A DNA stretch of 64,000 nt from JAFGVL01 sp963663245. Lineage in GTDB: Bacteria; Bacteroidota; Bacteroidia; Bacteroidales; Paludibacteraceae. The stretch is taken from contig OY760143.1 in assembly GCA_963663245.1 (NCBI GenBank), positions 434,001 through 498,000 on the forward strand, in the 5' to 3' direction. Below, piece after piece: positions 45,110 through 53,813 of the stretch. Under the pieces are notes generated by a model. It did not search any database and had not been told where the DNA came from. It worked only from the letters and a program-made list of their open reading frames with translations. The translations under genes were made by a program, and so were the position numbers. The stretch's first letter is position 1. Each line of letters starts with the position of its first letter.

Positions 45110-47590
45110 TTATTTTTTTTCTTGTCTGTTCTTTTTAATTTCCAGATAAACGACTCCTCCTAATAATAAAATAAGTAGGATAGAGCTAATGCCAGTCAAG
45201 ACATTTCCTGTACTATAGGAAGATGGTTCAAAACGAAATTCTACGGTATGCTTGCCTGCTTTTATTGGGAGTGCTCTAAGTAGATAATTAGCTCTAAAAT
45301 AAGGCACTTTAATGTCATCGATATATGCATTCCAGCCTTTCTCATAATATATTTCAGAGAATACGGCTACTTGGTCTGAATTTGCATAAGATTCATACTT
45401 TAATACATTAGGAGAATAGCCAGTAAGTGTTATTGTTGCCAATGAATCAGCTTGAATGCTTTTAGGAATTAAGTTGACAAATTCTTTATCCGCAACTAAT
45501 TCAGTTTTGGTATTGATTGTTCCTAATTTAAGCATCTCTTCATCTGCTGTTTCTGCAATATAACAGTTGGAAACAAACCAAGCATTCCCATTTGCAAATG
45601 GATTTGTTATTGGTTGAGCTTCAGGATGATAAATCAGATATTTCATATTGAGCATATTTAATATCTGATTATGTGGGAAATATTTTACAATGGCTGTTTC
45701 GCTCGTTGCTCCTTTAAAACTTTGTTGCGTATTAAAAATTTCTCTTTCTAGATGTTGATTGATCAATTCTTGGTAACGACGTAGTTTTGCTGCATGATAA
45801 CCTCCAATAGAATTGTGATAATAGGAAGGTTTGGAGCTGTTAAATATATCTACAGATATATCTAATACTCTAAATTGAGACTGGTCTTGTAAAATGAATT
45901 TGTCTGAAGGAGTAGCTACAAAATAGGCTTCTTTTTCTTTCTCAGTAAAGTTCTGATCGTTTAAAAAGCGTTTAGCAATAGGAGCCATGTCAAAAATCAA
46001 TAGTACACCAACAGCAATAAATACAAATTTTTTCTTTAGGTTTTTAGCTGCATGTAACCAAAGTACAAAGCCCATTAAAGCAATAAAAACAAAAGAACGG
46101 AAAGCATCTGCACGAAGCATTGATTGACGGTCAATAGGAAGAGTGCTTTTTAGGAACTCCCAATCTCCAACAAGGTTAGAGTCAGCTGTCGCTCTAAAGT
46201 CTCCTGCAAGTTGAGGTATTAGAGAGAATAGTAATGTGATACCGCCAACTATCCCAGCAGAAATATATAGAGATTTAATTTTTTTCTCTTTGCTTACAGC
46301 AGTATTTAAGAATTCTTGAATAGCTAAACTTGCCATTAATGCCATGCATAAAGCTGTTATTACCAATGTCATAGAAACAGCTCTAAACATATTGTACATT
46401 GGAATATAATCAACAAAGAATTCTGTGAAAGGCATAAAATTTTTACCCCACGAGAGCAAGATTGATAAAATGGTGGCTGACAATAACCACCATTTATTTC
46501 TTCCTTTAACTAAGAATAAACCTAATACAAACAAGAAACATATAATTGCTCCTAGGTAGACTGGTCCAGATACTATTGGTTGTGATCCCCAATAAGTCGG
46601 TAAAGGTGTTTTGTTTAAAAATTCATCTACGTCTGGTACGCCAAGTTCACTTAATTTGTTTGCCGTAGATGAAGAATTTGATAGTTTTCCCTGACTAGCA
46701 CCTCCTTTGAAGTTCGGGATAAGTATTGTCATCGTTTCACTTATACCGTAGCTCCATTGTGTTATGTAATCTATGTTGAGACCTTCTTGTGTGCTGCTTT
46801 TGTCTATAGTTAAACCATTAGATTTCCCACGCATTGTATATTGACCATATTCGTATGTGGTTAACAGGGAGGATGCATTAAGGCCAACACCAATAGCTGC
46901 TGCTCCAATTAAAATACTTAAGGTAATAAGCATTTCTTTTAATCTTTTTTCAAGTATAGCATATGCAAGTTCTACTATTCCAAAAACAAGCACTATGATA
47001 AGTGTATAGTATAGTATCTGTAAATGGTTAGCATAAATAGCTAAGCCTAAAAATAGAGCAGTAAGAGCAGCACCAAGCCATCGTTTCCATCGGAAAGACA
47101 TAACGATGCTTCCAATGAGTGGAGCCATATATGCAATAGCTATAGCTTTGGTATTATGACCGACTGCTAAAATGATAAAATTATAGGAGCCAAAAGCAAA
47201 TCCAATAGCAAGAGCCATACTTAGCCAGGGGTTCACTCTGAATGATAATAATAAGATGTAAAAACCAATTAGGTATAAAAAGAGAGTGTATATTACTCTT
47301 GGAAAAGTATTTATAGCTTTATGAATCCAGTTTAAAACATTGCTTGGCTGTTTAAATGAAATTTGATAAGCAGGCATCCCTCCAAACATTCTGTTTGTCC
47401 ATAAAGCTACATCGTCATTGTTGTTATTGTAATCATTAATTTCTTTACTCATTCCCATCCAGCTTTCTGTGTCATGACCAACAAGTGTTTTACCATCAAA
47501 TACAGGCGAAAAATAGGTGAATGAAATTACGATAAACAGTACTATAGCTATGATGTGAGGGAGGTTTTTGTTTTTAATTGTTTTGTCCAT
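45110..47590 (-). CDS. YfhO family membrane protein
   Basis: The 826-residue protein has a signal-anchor-like first helix, a periplasmic segment with DGKTLVGHDTESWMGMSKEI, and about 12 hydrophobic helices. A C-terminal extracytoplasmic domain (about 570-790, including FSEIYYEKGWNAYIDDIKVP) comes before a final helix. YfhO proteins are GT-C-like membrane enzymes thought to glycosylate lipids or teichoic-type polymers in other phyla; in Bacteroidota the substrate is unknown. It has its own promoter and is followed by the methyltransferase gene 8 bp on. Confidence 0.9.
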   Translation of the reverse strand: MDKTIKNKNLPHIIAIVLFIVISFTYFSPVFDGKTLVGHDTESWMGMSKEINDYNNNNDDVALWTNRMFGGMPAYQISFKQPSNVLNWIHKAINTFPRVIYTLFLYLIGFYILLLSFRVNPWLSMALAIGFAFGSYNFIILAVGHNTKAIAIAYMAPLIGSIVMSFRWKRWLGAALTALFLGLAIYANHLQILYYTLIIVLVFGIVELAYAILEKRLKEMLITLSILIGAAAIGVGLNASSLLTTYEYGQYTMRGKSNGLTIDKSSTQEGLNIDYITQWSYGISETMTILIPNFKGGASQGKLSNSSSTANKLSELGVPDVDEFLNKTPLPTYWGSQPIVSGPVYLGAIICFLFVLGLFLVKGRNKWWLLSATILSILLSWGKNFMPFTEFFVDYIPMYNMFRAVSMTLVITALCMALMASLAIQEFLNTAVSKEKKIKSLYISAGIVGGITLLFSLIPQLAGDFRATADSNLVGDWEFLKSTLPIDRQSMLRADAFRSFVFIALMGFVLWLHAAKNLKKKFVFIAVGVLLIFDMAPIAKRFLNDQNFTEKEKEAYFVATPSDKFILQDQSQFRVLDISVDIFNSSKPSYYHNSIGGYHAAKLRRYQELINQHLEREIFNTQQSFKGATSETAIVKYFPHNQILNMLNMKYLIYHPEAQPITNPFANGNAWFVSNCYIAETADEEMLKLGTINTKTELVADKEFVNLIPKSIQADSLATITLTGYSPNVLKYESYANSDQVAVFSEIYYEKGWNAYIDDIKVPYFRANYLLRALPIKAGKHTVEFRFEPSSYSTGNVLTGISSILLILLLGGVVYLEIKKNRQEKK

Positions 47591-47638
47591 AATGACGTAG
47601 CTTTAAAATAAATAGGCACAGTTCTCGGAAAATTTATG

Positions 47639-47646
47639 CAAAAATA
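47639..47646 (-). promoter_or_regulatory. Predicted -7 element of the YfhO gene
   Basis: The minus strand reads TATTTTTG followed by C, a TAnnTTTG match 48 bp before the start codon. Confidence 0.5.
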
Positions 47647-47713
47647 GAAAAATAATCCGTGTGGATGAAGTTTTGGGAGAGATTTATCTGTGATTTACGT
47701 GTTCTTTTTTTAA

Positions 47714-47748
47714 GCAAAAAAAAGGCTGTGCAAATATGCACAGCCTTT
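47714..47748 (-). terminator. Intrinsic terminator of the GH28 gene
   Basis: AAAGGCTGTGCA (47721-47732) pairs perfectly with TGCACAGCCTTT (47737-47748) around AATA. On the minus strand it is followed by a T-run. Confidence 0.9.
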
Positions 47749-47770
47749 CAACTATTTAAAGTTTATTATT

Positions 47771-49198
47771 TTATTTATAATCAATCTTTTCTCCGTTAAT
47801 TATAACATCTTCGAAGCTCACTTTTTCTGCCCCTACAATCTTGTATGGAATTTGTACATTATTGAATTTACAGTTCTTAATTGTTACGCCAGTAACTTGT
47901 TTTTGAGTTGCATTCTCAAAACCGTCAATCCATACGCCATATTTACTTTTTTCACTTGTAATATTTTCCATCACAAAATTCTTAACTAATGGCATATTAG
48001 GTCCTTCAAATACTTTTTCGTATTTCATTTCTACACGGAAGATAGCTTCTTTACATTGGCCAACTTTGATGTTGCGAATAAAGAAATTCTCTAATTTTCC
48101 TCCACGAATTGGATTTGACTTTATGCGGATAACACGGTCAAGATTAGGGCTGTCCATGTCACAATCTTCTACCCATACATTTTTTACATCACCAGAAATT
48201 TCACTTCCTAATACAACACCACCATGACCATCTTTCATGGTGCAGTTACGTACAATAATATTTTTTGAAGGACGAGCCCAACGACGACCATCGTTGTTTT
48301 TTCCTGATTTTATTGCAATACAATCATCACCTGTGTCAAATAAGCAGTTTTCAATTAATACCACTTCACATGATTCTGGGTCACAACCATCATTATTTGG
48401 TCCGTGACTATTAACAGTAACGCCTCTTACAACAATGTTTTTACTTAATAATGGGTGTAAGCACCAGAAAGGAGAATTGATTAAAGTAAAGTCTTCTAAA
48501 AGAATGTTTTTGCAGTTGTTTAATTCAACAAAACTTGGGCGAATCCTATCTTCTTTTGTCATAACACGGTCTTTAACCGGTACATTTTGCTCTTCCATAC
48601 GAGCAATTTTATTTCTTCCTCCATTTTCTTTTGTACCGTTCCACTCTTGGCTAATCATTCCTTCTTTATAGCCATATTTGGTTTTTCCTTTCCAAGGCCA
48701 CCAGTTAGTTTCGTTAGCTTGTCCATCTAAAGTCCCTTTCCCAGTGATAGCAATATTGCCTTCACCATAAGCATAAATTAAAGGACGGTAACCGATGATA
48801 TCCCAACCTTCAAAACGAGTTTCTACCATTGGTAGGTAATCTTCGGGAGTAGTAGAGAATTTTATAATAGCTCCTTCTTCCATATGAAGGTTAATATTAG
48901 ATTTTAAAGTGATTGGGCCTGTAAACCAAACACCTTTAGGTACAATTACAGTACCGCCACCCATAGATGCCGCTGCGTTAATTGCACTATTAATTGCATT
49001 AATTGTATAATCTTCAACGCCTTCTTTGGCGCCATAGTTTACAATATTGAAGTCTCTTTTTGGAAACTCTAATTTCACTAAGTCTTTTTCAACTTCTTTC
49101 ATTGCTTTCCAAGGATCAGATACGTCTAGTAAAGGTTTTACCGCAAAAAGCGATGCGCAAAAAGCTAGTGTTAACGAGAAAATAATTAGTTTTTTCAT
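47771..49198 (-). CDS. Glycoside hydrolase family 28 (polygalacturonase-like)
   Basis: From MKKLIIFSLTLAFCASLFA the product has 475 residues with a signal peptide; sixteen upstream residues in frame were rejected because a promoter lies just before this start. It folds as a right-handed beta-helix. GH28 catalytic signatures are present: NNDGCDPESCEVVLIENC, TGDDCIAIKSGKN (the paired Asp), and GHGGVVLGSEISGDV with RVIRIKSNPIRGG. This family hydrolyses polygalacturonan or rhamnogalacturonan, in exo or endo fashion. Together with the PL1 and PL9 genes 10 kb away it supports a pectin diet. No SusC/SusD pair lies beside it. Confidence 0.95.
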   Translation of the reverse strand: MKKLIIFSLTLAFCASLFAVKPLLDVSDPWKAMKEVEKDLVKLEFPKRDFNIVNYGAKEGVEDYTINAINSAINAAASMGGGTVIVPKGVWFTGPITLKSNINLHMEEGAIIKFSTTPEDYLPMVETRFEGWDIIGYRPLIYAYGEGNIAITGKGTLDGQANETNWWPWKGKTKYGYKEGMISQEWNGTKENGGRNKIARMEEQNVPVKDRVMTKEDRIRPSFVELNNCKNILLEDFTLINSPFWCLHPLLSKNIVVRGVTVNSHGPNNDGCDPESCEVVLIENCLFDTGDDCIAIKSGKNNDGRRWARPSKNIIVRNCTMKDGHGGVVLGSEISGDVKNVWVEDCDMDSPNLDRVIRIKSNPIRGGKLENFFIRNIKVGQCKEAIFRVEMKYEKVFEGPNMPLVKNFVMENITSEKSKYGVWIDGFENATQKQVTGVTIKNCKFNNVQIPYKIVGAEKVSFEDVIINGEKIDYK

Positions 49199-49232
49199 AA
49201 TATATAATTGTTTTAGTTTATTCAACGGGAAG

Positions 49233-49240
49233 CAAATATA
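49233..49240 (-). promoter_or_regulatory. Predicted -7 element of the GH28 gene
   Basis: The minus strand reads TATATTTG followed by C, a TAnnTTTG match 34 bp before the chosen start at 49198. Confidence 0.55.
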
Positions 49241-49272
49241 GTGCAATTTTTGAATGATAAAAAAAAAGCATT

Positions 49273-49306
49273 AAAAAAGCGAGACAATTTTTTGTCTCGC
49301 TTTTTT
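49273..49306 (-). terminator. Intrinsic terminator of the lipoprotein gene
   Basis: A 15-bp perfect stem (49273-49287 with 49292-49306, core GCGAGACAA) around TTTT, with A and T runs, lies between the lipoprotein stop (minus) and the GH28 promoter. Confidence 0.9.
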
Positions 49307-49322
49307 ATGATAGCGTTTTTAT

Positions 49323-49949
49323 TTATTGAACACGTTTAAAATTAATGGTTAATGTTGGATTATCACTTGATGATGTGCCAGGATTTAATAAATATACATC
49401 AATAGTTGGATTATAATAATTCGCAGTAATTACAGTGTTTCCTTCCATTACTAAAGTTAATGTGTCTTTGGTATATGGAGCTGCACTTGGTGTAGTAGCA
49501 AATGATATGTCATAGAGGTAAGTGTCATTTACCAGGTTTGTGTTTGGAATGCCCCATCCAATTCCACCCCAAATTGTTTGGCTTGTAATAGCGTTTGTTA
49601 ATACGCCGTTAGAAGCTCCAAATGTCCCAGTTAGAAGTTTTGGAGGCCAATTGCCACTAGGGGTAGTAGCATCCCAAATATGACTTACATTAGTGCCATC
49701 AAATTTTAATGTGTCGTATCCTAAAATTACAAAATCAGTTGTTGTAAGAGTATATGTGTTAGATGGACCTTGAATTGTTGCAGCATAAGAATACCAAACA
49801 CCTTGTAACGAATCAGCTGTTGTTGGAGGAGGTACAGTTATTGTGTCTTCTGGGTTTATAGCAGGTTCTTCTTTTTCATCATCTTTACAAGAAGAGAAAA
49901 AAGTAAGGCCTACTAAAAGGAGCATCATTAAATAAATAAATTTTTTCAT
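49323..49949 (-). CDS. Putative surface lipoprotein of unknown function
   Basis: The 208-residue protein has a lipoprotein signal ending FFSSCKDDEKEEP. The Asp/Glu-rich residues right after the lipid Cys resemble the export signal that sends Bacteroidota lipoproteins to the cell surface. A Pro/Thr linker (PEDTITVPPPTTADS) leads to a beta-rich domain beginning LQGVWYSYAAT, which looks lipocalin-like in its LxGxW opening, though the family is not recognised. It is a single gene with its own promoter and terminator, between GH28 and pckG. A binding role for carbohydrate or another ligand is possible but unproved. Confidence 0.75.
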   Translation of the reverse strand: MKKFIYLMMLLLVGLTFFSSCKDDEKEEPAINPEDTITVPPPTTADSLQGVWYSYAATIQGPSNTYTLTTTDFVILGYDTLKFDGTNVSHIWDATTPSGNWPPKLLTGTFGASNGVLTNAITSQTIWGGIGWGIPNTNLVNDTYLYDISFATTPSAAPYTKDTLTLVMEGNTVITANYYNPTIDVYLLNPGTSSSDNPTLTINFKRVQ

Positions 49950-49993
49950 ATTGGTATTGTTTTTTAAGGTTGAATATTTTAATAATCAGCTTA

Positions 49994-50001
49994 CAAAAAT
50001 A
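49994..50001 (-). promoter_or_regulatory. Predicted -7 element of the lipoprotein gene
   Basis: The minus strand reads TATTTTTG, a TAnnTTTG match 44 bp before the start codon. Confidence 0.45.
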
Positions 50002-50065
50002 ATATTTTTTTTTAATTATCAATACCTATTCTGTTTACTTAGAGTTTTTTTAGCATATTGATATA

Positions 50066-50097
50066 TGAAAAAAGCTGCCGTTTTTCAACGACAGCTT
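50066..50097 (-). terminator. Intrinsic terminator of pckG
   Basis: AAGCTGCCGTT (50072-50082) pairs with AACGACAGCTT (50087-50097) with one G-U-type mismatch, followed on the minus strand by a T-run. Confidence 0.85.
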
Positions 50098-50143
50098 CAT
50101 TCACTATAATACCCTATTTTATAATAGGTTGGATATGCTCAAA

Positions 50144-51943
50144 TTAAGCAATATTAGCTTTTAATTTTGCTAATTCTGCGGCTAATGCTTTCGGAAGTTT
50201 ATCTCCGAAGCTAGCATATTGCTCTTCAATTAATGCAACTTCGTCTTTCCAAAGCGCTTTGTCTACTTTTAATAATTCAGCCATATCTTCAGCTGTTACA
50301 TCAAGACCATCAACGTTGATTGCTCCTGCTTCTGGCAATAAACCAATTGGAGATTCAACTGATTTGGCAGCACCAGTACAACGATCAAATACCCATGCAA
50401 GAACACGAGAGTTGTCACCGAATCCAGGCCATAACCATTTTCCGTTGTCTGATTTACGGAACCAGTTAACGTTAAATATTTTTGGTAATTTAGCTTTATC
50501 AGGAGCGTTTTCACCAATGCTAATCCAATGTCCGAAATAGTCAGCCATGTTGTAACCAATAAAAGGTAACATTGCAAATGGATCACGACGAACACCAGCT
50601 TTTAAGCCGATAGCTGCAGCAGTTACTTCAGAACCAATAATAGATCCCATAAACGTACCGTGGTTCCAATCACGTGCTTCATATACTAAAGGCACAGTAG
50701 TAGGACGACGACCACCAACTAAGATAGCTGAGATAGGCACTCCTGCTGGATCTTCCCATTTAGGGTCGATACAAGGACAGTTGCTAGCTTTAGCTGTAAA
50801 ACGAGCATTCGGGTGTGATACTTGAACATCACTTCCTTTAGTATATGTTTCGTTTTTCCAACCGATAGTTCCGTCTGGGCAATCCCAGCCGATTTCATCC
50901 CACCAGATGTCTCCATCAGGAGTTAAACCAACATTAGTGTAGATAGTGTCTTTATCACAACATGCCATTGCATTCGGGTTAGTTGCTTTAGAAGTAAATG
51001 GAGCAACACCGAAGAATCCTGCTTCAGGGTTGATAGCATATAATTGACCATCAGCACCAAATTTCATCCATGCAATATCGTCACCAATAGTTTCTACTTT
51101 CCATCCTGGAATAGTAGGAATAAGCATTGCCAAGTTTGTTTTACCACAAGCAGATGGGAATGCAGCAGCAACATATTTCTTAACACCTTCTGGATTAGTG
51201 ATGCCTAAGATTAACATGTGCTCAGCTAACCAACCTTCTTCTTTTGCCGCAGCAGAAGCGATACGTAATGCTAAACATTTTTTCCCTAATAAAGCGTTAC
51301 CACCGTAACCTGATCCGAACGACCAAATTTCCTTTGTTGCAGGGAAGTGAGAAATGTATTTGTCATCGATGTTTGAAGCGCAAGGCCATTTTACATCTTT
51401 TTGTCCTGGCTCAAGAGGAGCACCAACAGTATGAATACAAGGAATGAATTCATCATTTCCTAATACGTCAAGAACTGCTTTACCCATACGAGTCATGATC
51501 TTCATGTTTACTACTACATATGCAGAATCGGTAATTTCAACACCAATTTTTGCAATGTTAGAACCTAAAGGACCCATGCTGAATGGAATCACGTACATAG
51601 TACGACCTTTCATACAACCTTTGTATTTTTCAAGCATTTCGGCTTTCATATCAGCAGGAGCTGCCCAGTTGTTTGTTGGGCCTGCATCTTCTTCTTTTTC
51701 AGTACAAATGAATGTTCTGTTCTCTACACGAGCAACATCACTAGGGTCTGACTGGAAATAATAAGAATTTGGACGTTTTTCTTCATTTAATTTTACAGCA
51801 GCACCATTCGCTACCATAAGATCATAAAGACTTTGAATCTCTTCGTCAGAACCAGTACACCAATGTACAGCATCTGGTTGGCAAATCTCTGCCCACTCGC
51901 TTACCCAATCAATTAATTTTTGATTTTTTGTTAAATCTGTCAT
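50144..51943 (-). CDS. pckG: Phosphoenolpyruvate carboxykinase (GTP)
   Basis: PckG converts oxaloacetate and GTP to PEP, CO2 and GDP, the committed step from the TCA cycle to gluconeogenesis (or, in anaerobes, the reverse CO2-fixing direction). The 599-residue protein is of the GTP class: the P-loop is AFPSACGKTNLAML with the class-specific Cys. VGGRRPTTVPLVYEARDW and the metal-binding GDDIAWMKFG segment are intact. Many Bacteroidota instead use the unrelated-length ATP-type enzyme. The gene stands alone with a strong promoter and paired upstream palindromes, so it is probably regulated by carbon supply. Confidence 0.96.
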   Translation of the reverse strand: MTDLTKNQKLIDWVSEWAEICQPDAVHWCTGSDEEIQSLYDLMVANGAAVKLNEEKRPNSYYFQSDPSDVARVENRTFICTEKEEDAGPTNNWAAPADMKAEMLEKYKGCMKGRTMYVIPFSMGPLGSNIAKIGVEITDSAYVVVNMKIMTRMGKAVLDVLGNDEFIPCIHTVGAPLEPGQKDVKWPCASNIDDKYISHFPATKEIWSFGSGYGGNALLGKKCLALRIASAAAKEEGWLAEHMLILGITNPEGVKKYVAAAFPSACGKTNLAMLIPTIPGWKVETIGDDIAWMKFGADGQLYAINPEAGFFGVAPFTSKATNPNAMACCDKDTIYTNVGLTPDGDIWWDEIGWDCPDGTIGWKNETYTKGSDVQVSHPNARFTAKASNCPCIDPKWEDPAGVPISAILVGGRRPTTVPLVYEARDWNHGTFMGSIIGSEVTAAAIGLKAGVRRDPFAMLPFIGYNMADYFGHWISIGENAPDKAKLPKIFNVNWFRKSDNGKWLWPGFGDNSRVLAWVFDRCTGAAKSVESPIGLLPEAGAINVDGLDVTAEDMAELLKVDKALWKDEVALIEEQYASFGDKLPKALAAELAKLKANIA

Positions 51944-52025
51944 TTTTAGTCAGTTAAATTGTTTATATAAATTGTTCTTATCTCTTAACGTTTATGTGGA
52001 TAAAATTGTTCTAGTTATCCAAATG

Positions 52026-52055
52026 CAAAACTAGACTTTTTTTTGATAATTCAAA
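52026..52055 (-). promoter_or_regulatory. Promoter of pckG (-33 and -7 elements)
   Basis: On the minus strand, TTTG (52055-52052) and TAGTTTTG (52033-52026) are separated by 18 bp, close to the Bacteroidota TTTG / TAnnTTTG arrangement. Transcription would start near 52020, giving a leader of roughly 77 nt. Confidence 0.7.
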
Positions 52056-52058
52056 GCC

Positions 52059-52084
52059 TAATTAAAGAAATATTTCTTTAATTA
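52059..52084. promoter_or_regulatory. Palindrome 1 upstream of the pckG promoter (candidate operator)
   Basis: A 26-bp perfect palindrome with core AAAGAAATATTTCTTT is centred at 52071.5, about 51 bp upstream of the predicted start and 4 bp behind the -33 element. The location suits an activator. Confidence 0.65.
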
Positions 52085-52091
52085 ATATTAA

Positions 52092-52115
52092 AATTAGAGA
52101 AATATTTCTTTAATT
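52092..52115. promoter_or_regulatory. Palindrome 2 upstream of the pckG promoter (candidate operator)
   Basis: A 24-bp palindrome with one mismatched pair shares the core GAGAAATATTTCTTT with palindrome 1 and is centred 32 bp further upstream, about three helical turns, so both sites face the same side of the DNA. The remaining 378-bp gap between pckG and metK holds no gene. Confidence 0.65.
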
Positions 52116-52266
52116 AACTGGCTAGCAATTAATAATGTAGTTTTAGAATGGGTTTAAAATACATTTAACAACTAGAGAAAATATGTGTGTTTTATTGAAG
52201 TAGGAGGTAAATAGGATAAAGCGATATATTTTTGAAGATGTTATTTTTGAAATCTGAGGTATCAAT

Positions 52267-52304
52267 ACAAAAAAGCGGATGAGTTTAATCATCCGCTTTT
52301 AAAT
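52267..52304 (-). terminator. Intrinsic terminator of metK
   Basis: AAAAGCGGATGA (52271-52282) pairs with TCATCCGCTTTT (52289-52300) around a 6-base loop, followed on the minus strand by T-rich sequence. The metK stop is at 52322. Confidence 0.88.
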
Positions 52305-52321
52305 CTATATTTAAAGAAGCA

Positions 52322-53605
52322 CTACTTTATTTTAAATGCTTTTTTAATTGGACTCACAAAATCAATTTTTTCCCAAGTAAATAGCTCTACTTTTTTCTTA
52401 ACTACTTTCCCTTCTGGTGTTTTAAATGATTTCTCAACCACCTCTGGTTTACGACCCATGTGTCCGTATGAAGCAGTTTCTTCATAGATAGGGTTACGTA
52501 ATTTTAAGCGGTCTTCAATTGCTTTAGGTCGCATATCGAAAATAGTTTCAATAATTGCAGCAATTTCGTTGTCAGCCATATTAACTTTGGCTGTGCCATA
52601 GGTATTGATATATAAGTTCATCGGTTTTGCAACACCAATAGCATATGCTACTTGTACTAATACTTCATCAGCTAAGCCTGCAGCAACAATGTTTTTTGCA
52701 ATATGACGCGATGCATATGCAGCAGAACGGTCAACCTTTGATGGGTCTTTACCAGAGAAAGCTCCACCACCGTGAGCTCCTTTTCCTCCGTAAGTATCAA
52801 CAATAATTTTACGACCAGTTAAACCAGTATCTCCATGAGGTCCACCAATAACAAATTTTCCTGTTGGGTTTACATGTAGGTTGTATTCTCCTTTGATAAG
52901 AGCAGCATATTTTTTATCTAGTTTTTTAACACGAGGAATAAGGTATTTGGCAACGTCAGCTTTGATTTTTGCTAACATTTCATCGTCTGCTTTTTTTTCT
53001 GTTTTTGTTTTACTTGGTTTAACAAAATCATCGTGTTGAGTAGAAACAACAATAGTGTCTACACGTTTTGGCTGATTGTCGTCACCATATTCAATAGTAA
53101 CTTGTGATTTTGAATCAGGACGAAGGTATTGCATTACTTTTCCTTCGCGACGAATTTCTGCCATTTCACGTACTAAAGCGTGTGATAGGTCTAATGCAAT
53201 AGGCATTAAATTTTCAGTTTCAGTACAAGCATAACCAAACATCATTCCTTGGTCACCAGCTCCTTGTTCCATTGCTGCTTTACGCTCAACACCTTGATTG
53301 ATGTCTGCTGACTGTTCGTGCAAAGCTGAAAAGATTCCACATGAATCGCCATCAAATTTATATTCGCTTTTAAAATAGCCAATACGGTTGATTACTCTAC
53401 GTGTAATTTCTTGCACATCAACATACGTGCTTGATTTTATTTCCCCAGCAAGAACTACTTGTCCAGTTGTAACTAGTGTTTCACAAGCTACTTTTGAGCT
53501 TGGATCTAGAGCAATAAATTGATCGAGAATAGCATCCGATATTTGATCGGAAACTTTATCAGGATGTCCTTCAGACACCGATTCTGATGAAAAAAAATAT
53601 CCCAT
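52322..53605 (-). CDS. metK: S-adenosylmethionine synthetase
   Basis: MetK makes SAM from methionine and ATP. The start MGYFFSSESVSEGHPDKVSD gives 427 residues; six upstream residues in frame are not expected in the family. Motifs are GHPDKV, MFGYACTETENLMPIALDLSH (two adjoining blocks), the P-loop-like GGPHGDTGLTGRK, and GGGAFSGKDPSKVDRSAAY. An insertion after VVSTQHDDF (KPSKTKTEKKADDEML) makes it a little longer than E. coli MetK. A likely SAM-II riboswitch lies in its leader, so expression is probably turned down when SAM is abundant. Confidence 0.97.
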   Translation of the reverse strand: MGYFFSSESVSEGHPDKVSDQISDAILDQFIALDPSSKVACETLVTTGQVVLAGEIKSSTYVDVQEITRRVINRIGYFKSEYKFDGDSCGIFSALHEQSADINQGVERKAAMEQGAGDQGMMFGYACTETENLMPIALDLSHALVREMAEIRREGKVMQYLRPDSKSQVTIEYGDDNQPKRVDTIVVSTQHDDFVKPSKTKTEKKADDEMLAKIKADVAKYLIPRVKKLDKKYAALIKGEYNLHVNPTGKFVIGGPHGDTGLTGRKIIVDTYGGKGAHGGGAFSGKDPSKVDRSAAYASRHIAKNIVAAGLADEVLVQVAYAIGVAKPMNLYINTYGTAKVNMADNEIAAIIETIFDMRPKAIEDRLKLRNPIYEETASYGHMGRKPEVVEKSFKTPEGKVVKKKVELFTWEKIDFVSPIKKAFKIK

Positions 53606-53706
53606 AATTATACAGTTTTTCAAATTATCTAAGAAGATAATTATTGATTAATAATTAAAAAGTAAGGGATTTGATTTGGAGTAGTTGCGAAAGAAAAGCA
53701 ATTAAA

Positions 53707-53754
53707 GTTTTAGCATTTTTTTCTGTGGTTGCAAGCAATTCCAAATCTATCCAC
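53707..53754 (-). ncRNA. Probable SAM-II riboswitch in the metK leader
   Basis: On the minus strand a GTGG (53754-53751) and CCAC (53728-53725) stem encloses a loop with GATTTGG and CTTGCA. After it comes an A-rich linker and GCTAAAAC (53714-53707). This is the arrangement of the SAM-II (metA) aptamer: P1 hairpin, GAUUU...CUUGCA loop and a 3' GCUAAA strand folding back as a pseudoknot. The total of about 48 nt fits the class. It starts a few bases after the predicted transcription start and lies about 100 nt before the metK ATG. The loop-to-3'-strand pairing TTTGG with CTAAA is possible, including one G-U pair. Confidence 0.7.
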
Positions 53755-53766
53755 TTTTATTGAGGA

Positions 53767-53795
53767 CAAAATTACAAATATTTTTTTATTTGCAA
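53767..53795 (-). promoter_or_regulatory. Promoter of metK (-33 and -7 elements)
   Basis: The minus strand has TTG (53795-53793) and TAATTTTG (53774-53767) separated by 18 bp. The implied start near 53761 is only about 7 nt before the SAM-II-like element. Confidence 0.6.
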
Positions 53796-53813
53796 CTAAG
53801 TCTATCTTATTAT

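Noticed and set aside
50296..50595. Open frame of 99 residues on the same strand inside pckG
   Set aside because: It lies entirely within the strongly conserved pckG coding sequence in another frame; its composition looks like a shadow.
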